From Saccharina japonica (lineage: Eukaryota > Sar > Phaeophyceae > Laminariales > Laminariaceae): a stretch of DNA of 64,000 bases. The notes under the pieces were generated by a model. It was not told where the DNA came from, did not search any database, and worked only from the letters and a program-made list of their open reading frames with translations. This document shows positions 50,101 to 60,602 of the stretch, in pieces; within the stretch, counting starts at the first letter, position 1, and every line of letters begins with the position of its first letter. The stretch lies in NCBI GenBank assembly GCA_008828725.1, contig MEHQ01002323.1, forward strand, positions 875,944-939,943, read 5' to 3'. The translations under genes and the position numbers were made by a program.

Positions 50101-53100
50101 ATGCAACCCGACAACGCAGGCGCTCGCACGAGTCAGGCCCGCGGTTTTGCTTCTAAGTTCTACGACATCCTCTCGCAGGAATCAAGCGACATCATCACGT
50201 GGACCGAGTCGGGGCAGGCTTTCCAGGTGCTAGACTACACGAGGTTCTCAGAAGAAATCCTCTTGAAGGTGCGTTCTCATGTTCGAAAGAATGCGAACTC
50301 CTCCAACCATGTCCCCTTTTTTTTGTCGGCGGCGACGAGGTTACCTATTTTGTATTTTACCGTCGAATTACCGCAACTCTATATTAATAGTACGTGAGTA
50401 ATAATTCGACTGCAATATGTTACCGGTGTGTCTTATTCTGTGTACGAGTATTTATATGATAACGTAGCAGACGTACAGAAATTACCACGTACCGGTGTGA
50501 TATCCTCGTAGCGGTAACGGCAAGAGCTTCACCGGTACCTTGTATACCATGTCCGGGTAACACTCATCAACAGCTTTGGGAACCCTCTGTTCTATGCACT
50601 CGTATGTGGAACGTGCGCCCTGTCGCTGAGAGCACACACGGTCGCGACGAAGAAGGGAGTAGAAGCAGCATCGGCAGTGCGGGCAAAATTATACCTGGTA
50701 CGGTATACGTGAAGAATACCTGGGAACACAAGAATAATACGAGAAGTACCTTGGGTATTATTACCTTCTATTAAATATGATGCACCAACACAGACAACAC
50801 AGGCAGTTCAGCAGCTCTTGGGCTTTCGGCGGACCTTCCGCCTTGGGTTGACTAGACTCCAAGATGGCCACTTTAACTACACAACGATTTCCTTTTCTTT
50901 TTCATTTGTTGCCAGCAGCGAGTGGTGTTTGCGGGCGCGATCGCCGAGCAATGGCTACAAATGTACGAGTGTGTACTGCGTTTTGTGTCAGCGTTCGCAT
51001 CCGGTCCCAGTGTTTTTTTCGTTTCTGCAGAGTCCCCGAGGTTCCGTTGCCATTGCCAGGCACCTCAGGTATCTGGTACCCACTGCTGTATACCAGGTAT
51101 ACGTATGTAATAATTGTCGTACGTACTCGCAGTTTTGTTCTGTTTGCCTTTGAGGGCGAAAGGCGTCGATTGCAGCATCCGCCACACCAAGCAGCCCGGC
51201 CTGCTGGGGTATATACATATCATCGTAGGGGATGTATCCGGAGTGCAACGGAAGGATAATGGTATGTAGGACACGCGCCTATTAATAGCATGCTGGTGCT
51301 TGTATATACATATCATAGCACAAAGCAGTAACATTGATATTCATGTACGTACCTGATACCGGTACATAATACCGCATTTCTGGCTTTTTAGGTCGCTATA
51401 CTTGGATCCCGAATGACAAAGTTAAAGCTGCGTCGTAACAATCACTCAATCGGTCTAACTCACCGCTGACGTATTTGTGGTGCTGGTAATTTTCAGATTT
51501 CTAAAATGACCGGGTTCAAATGTACGGGTATGGGATAATATCGTATGTACCAGGTATATATACGTATTTTTTTTTAATATATACGAGTTCGTACACATTT
51601 CTGTCCTTTTTTGTTATTTTGTACCCCAAGAGAGTACCGTTATCTCACGGGAGACAGGAGGGGATTTTCCATTTTCCACCTCAAACGCTGAGAGTTAGAC
51701 GGCGTGAAATTATTTGCCCGGTATTCGCCCTTCGCCCTTCAGCCCTCAGCCTCACTTCAGCCTGCCCCTACTTTTTTGCACGCGACACGAATGCTTGGCT
51801 GCGACCTGCGCGACGGGTATGATAGAATGTAGAACGTAGCACGTAGCATGCAAGCAGAAAGCACGGAGAAGCCAATAGACCGGGCTCTCCATCTCGATAG
51901 ACGTACATACATACGTATAAAAGTACATACGTACCTGGTAACATATAATATGGTATCAGATATAATACATATATATCATACATATTAAAAAAAAAAAAAA
52001 AAACAACAACAGCTGTGAGCTCGAAGATTTCGTCGAAGCTCACATATATAATATGTACAGTCGGGTACAGTAGTTGTGACAAGTCAGATACATGGTACAT
52101 GCATATTATCGTAAAGAGCGCTTGAGTTTGAACAGGGGTGCGATCGTTTTTCGGCGCTCGTTTTCTCGACAGCGCTACCTTAATAAGCCGAACATTAGCA
52201 TTAAAATTAGATATTCGGAAGGCTCTCGGCCAGGTCTTTCCGAAAGCACCTTTTGTTGTTCGGGTACTGGCCAACTTCTCTTTCTGGAAAAATCGAGCGC
52301 TGAGAAACTATCTAATCGCGCACCCCTGTGCGATCTCAGCGCCTCTGTACGGTACTCGTAGCATCTATATATAACCTAGCCGTTGCGTCGTAGGGGTTGC
52401 TGAATAGTTTACCCTCGCGGGTGCTGACACGTATTGGTAGGATATACTCGTACGCATATATTGAAAAAAAGCAAAAAACAACAGCTGTGAGATGGAGAAT
52501 TTCGTCCCCTCCCCCTCTTTAAGTGTGATACTTCGTAACAGATGGATGTATGTACCCTTTGCAGGAATTTTGGAGTTGGCATCGCCGTCATGATCTGATG
52601 CACGTGTAGGTCTGCTGCAAGGAGAATACTGTTTTTGCCCATGCAGTTATGACCCCTCAAGAACTGCAGTCCCGTTGTGGGCACAAAATACTTGTAACTA
52701 CTGCTGTAGTCAGATTTAGGTTTGTGTACTCGTACCATTACTGCACTGAGCGTAGTATCTCTGTCGTAGTTTTGTGACCACAGAACTGGTACCTTTTTTA
52801 GGATGAAGAATCGGCACGGACACTGGGTGTCCTGGATGTCGACGGGTAGAAAGGAAGGTTTAATGTGAAGAACACACACACCATTAATAATGTACAGCAA
52901 CAGGGTTGAAATGCTTTTTGTCGGCATCTGATGGTTTACTTCTTCTGTAGTACGGATGCCTTGTGTATACGAGCGTTTTTTTTGCCTCCCATAAATAGTT
53001 GCTGGCCACGGCAATGACCTTCTTCCGTCTCCCCTCCCTCTCCGCTCTCCTCACCTCACCCTCCACTCCCCTCCCCCTATTTCCCTCGTGTTTGCGACCT

Positions 53101-53329
53101 CCGCCACTGCTGGCTCGCTCGGTCACCAACACTTGAAAACCTGGGTTCCTAACGGCATGCTGGCACGAATCGTCAGTACTTCCGCCACAACAAGTTCAGC
53201 TCCTTCCGCCGCCAGCTGAACTTGTATGGCTACCGGAAGGTCATCAAGGGCCCGGATGCCGGCGCTTACATGCACCCGTCTTTTCAGAGGGACCGCCCGG
53301 ACCTTCTCGGAGAAGTCAAGAAGGGCAAG
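50101..53329 (+). CDS. Heat shock transcription factor, exons 1-2 (50101-50268, 53177-53329): DNA-binding domain
   Basis: Exon 1 codes 56 residues: about 15 lead residues, then FASKFYDILSQE, ITWTESGQAFQVLDY and FSEEILLK, the first helices and beta strands of the HSF domain. It ends AAG|GTGCGT in phase 0. Exon 2 (after CGTCAG|TAC) codes 51 residues: YFRHNKFSSFRRQLNLYGYR K, the recognition helix with the HSF signature, then the wing and FQRDRPDLLGEVKKGK, ending AAG|GTGAGC in phase 0. Known HSFs have FKH and [IV]RQL; here they are FRH and RRQL. HSFs bind nGAAn arrays as trimers in the nucleus and activate heat shock genes. The domain is at the extreme N terminus, as in most HSFs. Intron 1 is 2908 bp. 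The coiled-coil trimerisation region expected next was not found with certainty. Confidence 0.92.
50269..52134 (+). other. HSF intron 1, first part
   Basis: TAC...GTA words are frequent. ORFs 50818-51259 are not supported. The poly-A plus hairpin repeat lies at 51975-52060. Confidence 0.6.
52135..52326. mobile_element. MITE with GGGGTGCGATCGTTTTTCGG ends, copy 2
   Basis: 192 bp inside HSF intron 1. GGGGTGCGATCGTTTTTCGG at the left; CGAGCGCTGAGAAAC then ATCGCGCACCCC at the right. Outside the ends AGAGCGCTTGAG and CTCAGCGCCTCT are also inverted, so the true element may be about 30 bp longer at each side. Confidence 0.8.
52465..52880 (-). mobile_element. Hairpin repeat (52465-52510) and R1 copy (52730-52880) in intron 1
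   Basis: ACAACAGCTGTGAGATGGAG is the hairpin repeat, with its second arm changed. The R1 minus copy reads, in plus, CACTGAGCGTAGTATCTCTG, GTTTTGTGACCACAGAACTG, GAAGAATCGGCACGGACACT, ATGTCGACGGGTAGAAAGGA, TTTAATGTGAAGAACACAC. A piggyBac-MITE scrap (AACTGCAGTCCCGTTGTGGG) lies at 52661. Confidence 0.7.
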
Positions 53330-53358
53330 GTGAGCAGCCAATATGACGGGGGGGGGGG

Positions 53359-54069
53359 GGGGGGGGGTTGTCGCTGTCGGCGAGGTGTGTGGGGTGGGTG
53401 CTTTGCCTACTCGAACGCTTCTTTCGTAGTGAGTGGTCTACGAGTGGTGAGAAAGTCTCCGTGCTCGCTTCACATATTATGCATCCGGTACCTGGTATGC
53501 AGCAGTACCAGGTGTAAGGTGTAAGCGAATGTAGACGTACAGCACACAGGTACCAGACCGACTATTACTATAATAGCAAGTATAACCTGTCTATGCCTTT
53601 GCTACGATGCCTCTCGTATACCAAGGTGTACCACAAACTACTGCGGCTGCCTCTAGGCAAGGTTGCTTTTGGTTTTTGCTTTGATGGTCCTGTCCTTCCG
53701 TTCGTTTCGTGTTTCTTCTCATTCGTATTGTTGTAAAGTAAGTCTTGCTTGTTTGGCATGGCGGATGGCGCGCCTGCTCTTGGTGTGTTTTCTGTCATTG
53801 TTGAACAGAAAGTGCTTACTAATGGCGCGAGTTTGCAAAATTGGACGCAAGTCGACGAGGGAAGAAAATGCTGAATTATTCCCGCTATAAAAATAAAGGC
53901 ACGAACCGTAGTGGGGGGGGGGGGGGGGGGGGGGAGGTACCGGATGCATAATATGTGAAGCGAGCACGGAGACTTTCTCACCACTCGTAGACCACTCACT
54001 ACGAAAGAAGCGTTCGAGTAGGCAAAGCACCCACCCCACACACCTCGCCGACAGCGACAACCCCCCCCC
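53359..54069. repeat. Perfect inverted duplication, 134-bp arms, in HSF intron 2
   Basis: Arm 1 (53359-53492) and arm 2 (53936-54069) are exact reverse complements as far as I can read, from the G-run and TTGTCGCTGTCGGCGAGGTG to CACATATTATGCATCCGGTACC. The spacer is 443 bp. Arm 1 starts 30 bp after the exon 2 donor and is preceded by an 18 to 20-G run; arm 2 is preceded by a 22-G run (53913-53934) inside a SINE copy. Confidence 0.9.
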
Positions 54070-54320
54070 GTAGACCCCCCCCCTGTCTCGAACGGGATGC
54101 GTGGTCAATGGTCAAATGACTAAGGCCAGCAACAAACGAGTGCGAGGGTCTATGGTCATACGACTACGGCCGTGCACGACATGAGTACAAGGGAGGGGGG
54201 CGTCCGCTATGTGACCACAGATTTGAATTATTACTGGGAGGGAGCAGGGGATTAGGGCGAGAATATTAAATAGGATGGAGGGAAACAAAAACAAAAACAA
54301 AAACAAAAAAATCGTTTTTT
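53820..54320 (+). mobile_element. tRNA-derived SINE, type 1, split by an insertion
   Basis: First part 53820-53912 (GACGCAAGTCGACGAGGGAA, AAAATGCTGAATTATTCCCG, ACGAACCGTAGTGGGGG); second part about 54213-54320 (GTGACCACAGATTTGAATTA, GGGCGAGAATATTAAATAGG, (CAAAAA)n). Between them sit the G-run, arm 2 of the inverted duplication and pieces of two other repeats (54075-54200). The tRNA head is absent. Confidence 0.75.
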
Positions 54321-54672
54321 TTTTTGCCTGTCGCATCTCCCCTCCGAGGGGGCGCGACAGCATTTTTTTTTTTTTTTTTTGTCGTCTATTTTTGTTTCTC
54401 TCATTCAATGTCTGGGTTGCTGGCGTGTGTCCATGTTGTGCCTGCAGGTCATATCCAGTACGATAGCATGACCTGCATTGTCTACTCTCCTTACTGCATT
54501 ACAATGTACTTAAGTATCTCTCTCGTGGTTTTGTGACCACATAACTTGTATAATAACATGCCTCTAGGATGAAGAATCGGCACGGACACTGGGTGTGCGG
54601 GATGTCGACGGGTATATACAACCAGCATACTGGTTGTATATAGAAATATCGGTGAAGAACACACATAGGCAC
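54321..54672 (-). mobile_element. R1 repeat, near full-length minus copy
   Basis: Plus reading: CCTGTCGCATCTCCCCTCCG, AGGGGGCGCGACAGC, T-run of 19, TGACCTGCATTGTCTACTCT, GTGGTTTTGTGACCACATAA, GAAGAATCGGCACGGACACT, GATGTCGACGGGTATATACA, GTGAAGAACACACATAGG. An extra inverted pair ATACAACCAGCATACTGGTTGTAT (54614-54637) has been inserted in the first block. Confidence 0.8.
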
Positions 54673-55524
54673 ATGGGGTAAGTTGGGCCGCCCAGGTCTT
54701 GTTCACAAGTTGTGATTTTGTGATTTTGTTGCTGTTGTGGGTGCCATGTTGATACATATTACCTCGTACATTATTATCTCTATTAATAATACACGTATGA
54801 ATATTATAAATATTTTTTGTATACGGACGTGTACTCGTATGATATGTATGTATCATAAGTCTATGTTGCTATCGTTGGTTTCGAGTTTCGAGCGACAGCT
54901 TTTTACCGGATTCTATTTTTAAGCTGTTTGCGTGTTCGCGCCGGTTGCTCCGACGGTGTACGTACGTTTACACGTATAATACCCGTACTTACATTATACG
55001 TCACCGCCGGCCGTAATAGAAAACACGCCTTTTGCAATTATTGCCTTTGGCTCGGCATGGCAACTTTGTCGGTCGAAGGTGGACACCAGTTTCACGCGCG
55101 CAGCAGGCAGTTATGACGATATTTCAGGTTTTAGGTCATACAGAGTACAGGACACCTATTAATAATAAGAAAGCCAGGCTGACATTGTTGCGGAAATTAT
55201 GAAATTCGAGAGTCGTTATCTTGAAATTGGTGTAGAAATCACCCTCTCTCCATATAAGAAATCCAGCCTGGACCAGAATTCACTGTTTCTTATCAGGTGT
55301 CCTGTACTGCTGTATCACAGATACCCCAACCTCTCTACTATTAATATCAGGCATGTACAGCGGTTGTGGTTCCTCTATAGTACCGGCTGAGTAGTGCCGG
55401 TGGAACCGCTTGGCACCGATGGGATTCACCTGTGTGGCGGTGTGCGGAGTAGCGCCTGTTTCCGCTGCAATAGTGCCGGTATTGTCGCCTGGCGCATACC
55501 GGCACTATACAGGGGCCACTACTA
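54673..55524 (+). other. HSF intron 2, middle; no exon found
   Basis: TAGTGCCGGT (55393) and ACCGGCACTA (55496) form the ends of a GC-rich inverted segment of about 115 bp. Otherwise AT-rich. No in-phase exon with good splice sites was seen. Confidence 0.45.
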
Positions 55525-55723
55525 TTACGGGGGACCATAGTAAATAGGACCACATTTTGTTCTTCACCCCTTAAGAACTGATCCCCCGTTTTTGGGGGAA
55601 AATACTTGGAATTAGTGTGGGGTACATTTTTTCAGTTCTGAATGGGTTAAAAATAGGTAAATACATAGTTTTTTGGGTGTACCGTAGGTCCTATTTACTA
55701 GTGTTTACTATGGTCCCCTGTAA
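55525..55723. mobile_element. TA-flanked mariner-type MITE hosting a piggyBac-like MITE
   Basis: Outer element: TTACGGGGGACCATAGTAAA at 55525 and TTTACTATGGTCCCCTGTAA at 55704-55723, with TA on both sides. Inner element 55563-55650: TTCACCCCTTAAGAACTGAT to CAGTTCTGAATGGGTTAA. The interior words of the outer element resume after it (AAAATAGGTAAATACATAG). Gives the order: mariner-type first, piggyBac-type later. Confidence 0.88.
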
Positions 55724-56074
55724 TAACTGCTGAACTCCATTCCTAGCCTGAAAATTGAAACCAGCCCGAAACAATTTTTTTTTTTTGTTGCGCGATGCAA
55801 GAACGCTCCACCGAATACACGCCCAGTGGAATAACCACATCATATACATCTATGATATACGACATATTCATATGGTTTGATATCATATATGTGTCACCTC
55901 CAGAAACCCTCTTCTCGCTGTTGGCGCGTGCAGACTGACTGCACTTGGACTTTGTTTCGACTTGGAAGTGTATGTGTAAATGTAATGTATACAAGAGGTG
56001 CGTACCAAGCTAAATGCCATGCAATGCTGCGGTTGGTTCAGATGTGTGAGGGGTGAACGTGGTCGGGGGGGGGG
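55724..56074 (+). other. HSF intron 2; no exon found
   Basis: No open frame with splice sites. Ends in a G-run before the small gap. Confidence 0.5.
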
Positions 56075-56085
56075 NNNNNNNNNNN
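56075..56085. other. Assembly gap (11 N) in a G-run
   Basis: Eleven N between G10 and G7. Likely a sequencing stop at poly-G. Confidence 0.98.
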
Positions 56086-56144
56086 GGGGGGGTTGTGGTC
56101 GTCGGCGGAGGGATCGAAGAACGAAGCCATGTGAAGATGGTGTG

Positions 56145-56520
56145 TGTTCGTGTTCACATTAAGCCGTTATTTTCTACCCACCCGTCAACGTCCAGCACAC
56201 CCAGTGTCCGCGCCAATTCTTCATCCTAGAAACATAAGAGCACAAGCTCTGTGGTCGAAAAACCACAACGATACAGATAAACTCGAAGAGCACATTCTGT
56301 TGCAGTAAGGAGAGCAGATGTGCAGTGGTCCACTACGCACTGCTGTATCAAACAACGCTACTGCTGCTGTAGCTGTATACTGTACCAGGTATATGTTGTT
56401 ATGTCACATGTTACGCCTGATATAATAATTGAAAAATTAGAAAAACAGCTGTGACATCGAGGATTGTATCGAACCTCATCTTTGCAAGCTGAGTGGGATA
56501 CTCGATCGCGCGAACTACGG
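56145..56520 (+). mobile_element. R1 copy (56145-56350) followed by hairpin repeat (56415-56520)
   Basis: CACATTAAGCCGTTATTTTC, CGTCAACGTCCAGCACACCC, AGTGTCCGCGCCAATTCTTC, GTGGTCGAAAAACCACAACG, GTTGCAGTAAGGAGAGCAGA, more diverged than the 34-40 kb copies. After about 60 bp, AGAAAAACAGCTGTGACATC and TACTCGATCGCGCGAACTAC match the repeat at 38990. Confidence 0.72.
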
Positions 56521-57943
56521 GTATGTATCACACCAAGCTTGCCAAGATGAGTTTTAAGATTTTTTTTCAATATCTCACAGCTTCTTTTCTTTCCATTTTT
56601 TTTTTGTCAAATATATTTATATGCAAGCGTGAGCTCGGACCCGTTACCGGCGAGTTCACTTTTCGCAGAACCAGGAACAGCAAGCAGTGACGTACCCACA
56701 TAATATCTACTGCTGTAGTATTGGTACTACCGTATCGAAAGTTTTGATATATCGAAATATCAAAGTATCGGAATGCCGAATTGGAACTTTCGATATAATG
56801 TATCCACTATGTTTCGAGTGCGTTCTATTTTTGTTTTGTCCCCCATCCCCTGGCTTGCCCGTGTTTTTCATGTTGCTACTGAACGAAATTGGAAACCTTT
56901 AAGAGGGCTCGGAGAGTTGCTTTCAACAAAATTCCGATGTTGAGCTCTCCGCGAGGAACATCAAAATTGCTTCAAACGATAGGAAAGGGGAAATCTAGAA
57001 AATCAAGATTTGTTTTACCATAACGCGCGGCCTTGCATCGTACGTACCAGTATCGAATATCGAAATCGTACCGACTTCATTTGTTGTTTGCCGGTATCGC
57101 AAGGGTATCGTATAATAAATATCATATCGAAGTCGATTCTCGTTTATTGATATCCAGCACTGCGTAATATTCTTCACGTATATATATACTCGTACGTACG
57201 AGTACATGGATGGTAGTTACCGATATGAGATATCGCAGTCACTGAACCTCTTCTGTATTATACCGTGTACATATCGTCTGTAATATGTATGGACATTCAT
57301 GATGAAGGGTTTCGTCTTCTTTTTTTCGCGGCATGTTTTTTTCAAGTTTATGTGGTAAAAAACGACTTAGTTTTTACGTGTATACCAGGTATATCATAGG
57401 TTTTTTTTTTTTTCTTGGCGGCTCTATATTCTGTAAAGCTCTCTATATACTCGTATTTAGCTATATAGGATATAATAGACTGGCATGCGCAGGCGACACG
57501 CAACCAGAGGATCTTTCGTGTTGGGTAGGGATTTCGGCGACTATCCTTGAACGGGGATGATAAGGATGCATCCCCTGATTTCACAGGCCTTGCGGTATTT
57601 CCAGTATCGGTTGTGGCGAGCGGTAATGATTTTCAGCTTGTATCGGTGATTACGGGTACGTCACAGCTCTGAATTGCGGTAACTACTGTACTAGACCGCT
57701 GTATATATGATACCACCCCCTGCTTCTATATATATACCTGGTATCATATATTATTTTTGGGAACTTCGACCCGACCTCCCCAGACTCCCCCCGAGTATTG
57801 AAGTTGAGCGTCAGTGGAAATTGAAACAGAAGAACCTGTCGACTGTCGACCTAACGCTGCGAACTTGCTTCTGCTGCTTGCTGCTGCTGCTTGCGATGAA
57901 TCGATTAATTGCGTGAATTTGAACGGTCTGCGACCATTGATAG
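56521..57943 (+). other. HSF intron 2, end part
   Basis: A palindromic TATCGAAAGTTTTGATATATCGA...AACTTTCGATATA segment lies at 56734-56802. ORF 57707-57916 contains EVERQWKLKQKNLSTVDLTL after a plausible acceptor CCTCCCCAG (57773-57781), which could be a coiled-coil exon, but no in-frame donor with an acceptable intron follows. Confidence 0.35.
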
Positions 57944-58051
57944 GTGCCGCACTACGACATGCACGGGGTCAACGAGATTCACGGGCAGCACTTCCGCCAT
58001 CACCCTCCTGGCGCCATGAAGGACAACACAAATAGAGACCCCGCAATGCCG
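57944..58051 (+). CDS. Candidate HSF internal exon 3 (36 codons)
   Basis: Bounded by TTGATAG|GTGCCG and ATGCCG|GTGAGA, 108 nt, phase 0 on both sides. It codes VPHYDMHGVNEIHGQHFRHH then PPGAMKDNTNRDPAMP, His and Pro rich. Both other phases contain stops, and the segment is GC-rich against its intron flanks. Its phase fits exon 2 (which ends in phase 0). Assignment to the HSF gene rests on position, strand and phase, not homology. Confidence 0.6.
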
Positions 58052-60044
58052 GTGAGAGAGACGGGCCACGCCGTGGTGTTTTGAGCACTCGTTTTTTTTT
58101 ACAAAATACGATGTTAGTTATATGAGAGCCCGTGTGGATATTTTGCTGAGTTCGAGGCACCCACCAGTTAATGAGTGGATGCCTGGTATCATACCGAAAT
58201 GTAAGGATGGTTTCAGCTATTCATATGGTAATGTTTAGTATTCAATATGTGAAGACTGAAGACCCTAACGACTAATGGCCATTGCATTTAGGTCTATAAA
58301 ATAGAGTGATCTGCAGTCAGTATAATGCGTGGCGGTTGACGTACCCGAGGCGGGATTCGGGCGGGGTAACTTTGCTGCGAAGTCGAAGTTTGGGTATCAG
58401 GTAGGCGCTCATGTGGTATTGGGGTAATGGTTACAACAGCAGTACTTATTGTAGTAGGGCCTTTATAGGACGAGATATATACGGTACGAGTCGTAGTGCA
58501 CCGAGATTTTGACCGCATTGTATCGGGTGGCCGCCTTATTCGTTCCACCCTGTGAGTGCAGTTGTCCGGTCATGACGGCCGATTTTGACCGCCTTATATC
58601 GAGCGGTCGCCTTATCCGCGCTGCCTTGTACAGGCCTTCGCTACTGCTGCTGCTGTTGTATTGGGTGGACTTGACGTCAGACCCTGTAGGCTGTTGTATG
58701 GTACCTGGTGCATAGGTATTGTGTGGTGCGATGGAACCGCTCTGTTTTTAAGGTCGAAACTGTTACGTCTGACTGGCTGGAAATCAATTTTTGAACAGCG
58801 GGACAGCGGGCGGATAGCGCTCGTTTGTACCGTTCGTGACAAGACTAGACCGAAGGCGTGATGCATGCAAAAGCAGTGCCGAGTACCTAAATGGGAGAAA
58901 TCACCCATGGGGTGCAAATAGGCGCGCTCCCTCTCGTGCTCCCTCTCGGCAGCGTGCCTCGCATGGCGGCGTGTATTCGCCCGGTACATGGTGTGGTATC
59001 TATATTCAATGCTGATGCTTCGCAGGCGTACGTTAGAAATACTACCAAGGCACCGGGTATGCTTTTGTATAGTCTGAGGTACATACAGCATGATTCTGGA
59101 AGATTCAATGTTTGTCCGGATTAATTCTTGGTGTATAATTCCAGAGTTATTCTGCTGCTGTGGTCGGTAGTGTTGATAGCTATATACTCGTAGTGCTGCT
59201 GTAGTTAATGCCATCTTTCGGGTGGGCTATTGTAATAATCAGAACCCTCGTTGGACAAATAAAAACACGTAAGCCTCTGTGTCATACGCACGCCATTTTT
59301 AGTTTTGATCACTACCAGGTACTTCTTTATGTTGCCCTGCTATAGCCTCGTACCCTGCAGACTTGGAGGTTAAGCTAACTGTAATAATTTTTAGTCTGCC
59401 GACTGGGAGGATCGACACCTGGCTGGCCGTGGTTACCCCTTGATATTGCTGGCGCTGCTGTAGCAGCAGCAGCAGCAGGCTCGTGTAACGGCCAAAAGGT
59501 ACATATAGTACGTACGCCGACATGTGTTGAGAATGTTAGGCTGTTTTTTTTGTTCCTTTCTTCATTTTACAAATTTGACAGGTATATTGTACTTGAAGCA
59601 TTTGTGCTCAACTAGGAACGCCACTCTTAATCCTGTAGAATATAGCAGTGGGTACCCCGATTCAAGAGCACCCCGTGACAAGCGTAAACAGGCGTTCTTA
59701 ACTGCAATTGCTCTCATCTGTAGTGGGCATTATATAGCTTTTAGTGTGTAGGTGGGACAAGCCGTTTTTACCTAACCCCAGAATGCTCTTAACTCGGGTG
59801 CTCTCCTTAATTCGAGGTACCCACTACTGTATACATTAAACCCCTAATTTGCCCAACGTTGACATCACAACAAACCGCGCGTTAGAGCTGCACTCCCGTA
59901 TGTGGGACAAGTTACTTGGAATTAGTGTCGAATGCCTGGTTCTGCACAGGCAGTGATGAGTGCTCTACTTAAAGAGTTGAGCCAATTTCAGGAGATTCTT
60001 AACTACTGTTTATCGCGTCCTGTTGCTGTAAATCAACCCTCCAG
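58052..60044 (+). other. Candidate HSF intron 3
   Basis: About 2 kb. A two-unit tandem (GATTTTGACCGC.TT.TATCG ..GTGGCCGCCTTAT) lies at 58505-58620. ORF 58891-59124 (plus) and 59214-58612 (minus) are not supported. A piggyBac-MITE scrap (GACAAGTTACTTGGAATTAG) is at 59908-59927. Confidence 0.5.
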
Positions 60045-60212
60045 TCTGCACCGGTTACGCCAGAGCTGCACGGAGAGGGCCTAGGAGCGCCGTCGGTCTC
60101 GGTGCGCGCGGCCGCTGGCATGCCAATCGCGCACAACACGCCAGGCACGGAGGCTGCGGTGGCGCTGTCGACTATGTCGCTTGATGCTCCTCCTTCCACG
60201 GGATGGACACAG
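60045..60212 (+). CDS. Candidate HSF internal exon 4 (56 codons)
   Basis: Acceptor CAACCCTCCAG|TCT and donor ACACAG|GTATGA, 168 nt, phase 0 on both sides. It codes SAPVTPELHGEGLGAPSVSV, RAAAGMPIAHNTPGTEAAVA and LSTMSLDAPPSTGWTQ. Low-complexity Ala/Pro/Ser/Thr sequence of this type is common in transactivation regions C-terminal to an HSF domain. GC content about 64 per cent by eye against AT-rich neighbours. Confidence 0.7.
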
Positions 60213-60384
60213 GTATGAACACTGACGACTGACGACCTACTCGGGACGAAGACGTGACGGGTAGTACTGCTGTTGCTCTTTCTGTGATACCTACTGCTGT
60301 ACTGGTAGGATAGTGTGATAGATCATAGGGTGGTATCTGGTTTGAGGGCTTGTTGGATGTTGTGTGCTTGTAGTAGTATCCAGT
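60213..60384 (+). other. Candidate HSF intron 4, start
   Basis: TACTGCTGT words at 60267 and 60289; nothing else. Confidence 0.5.
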
Positions 60385-60602
60385 GCGTTGGCATGGCGTT
60401 GCATTCACTGTCTTGAAAGTCGTATATATGAACTGCTTTTTTTTTCAACGTAATGTGTTGTCTCTTTGTGTCGTAAGTAGTTTGTGACCACGGAGCTCGC
60501 ACACATCTCTCTGTAGGATGAAGAATCGGCACGGGTACTGGGAGTGCTGGATGTCGACGGGTAGAAATAACGGTTTAATGTGAAAGACCACACACATAGG
60601 GT
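60385..60602 (-). mobile_element. R1 repeat, minus copy
   Basis: Plus reading: GGCATTGCA-like words, TTTTTTTTTCAACG, GTTTGTGACCACGGAGCTCG, GAAGAATCGGCACGGGTACT, ATGTCGACGGGTAGAAATAA, GGTTTAATGTGAAAGACCAC. Confidence 0.75.

Noticed and set aside
57773-57916. Coiled-coil exon of HSF (EVERQWKLKQKN)
   Set aside because: The acceptor is plausible but no usable donor keeps the frame; the only GT leaves an intron of about 32 nt.
58891-59124. 77-codon ORF as an HSF exon
   Set aside because: No fitting acceptor or donor in phase, and a stop at the end with no transcript sign; overlaps a longer minus frame.
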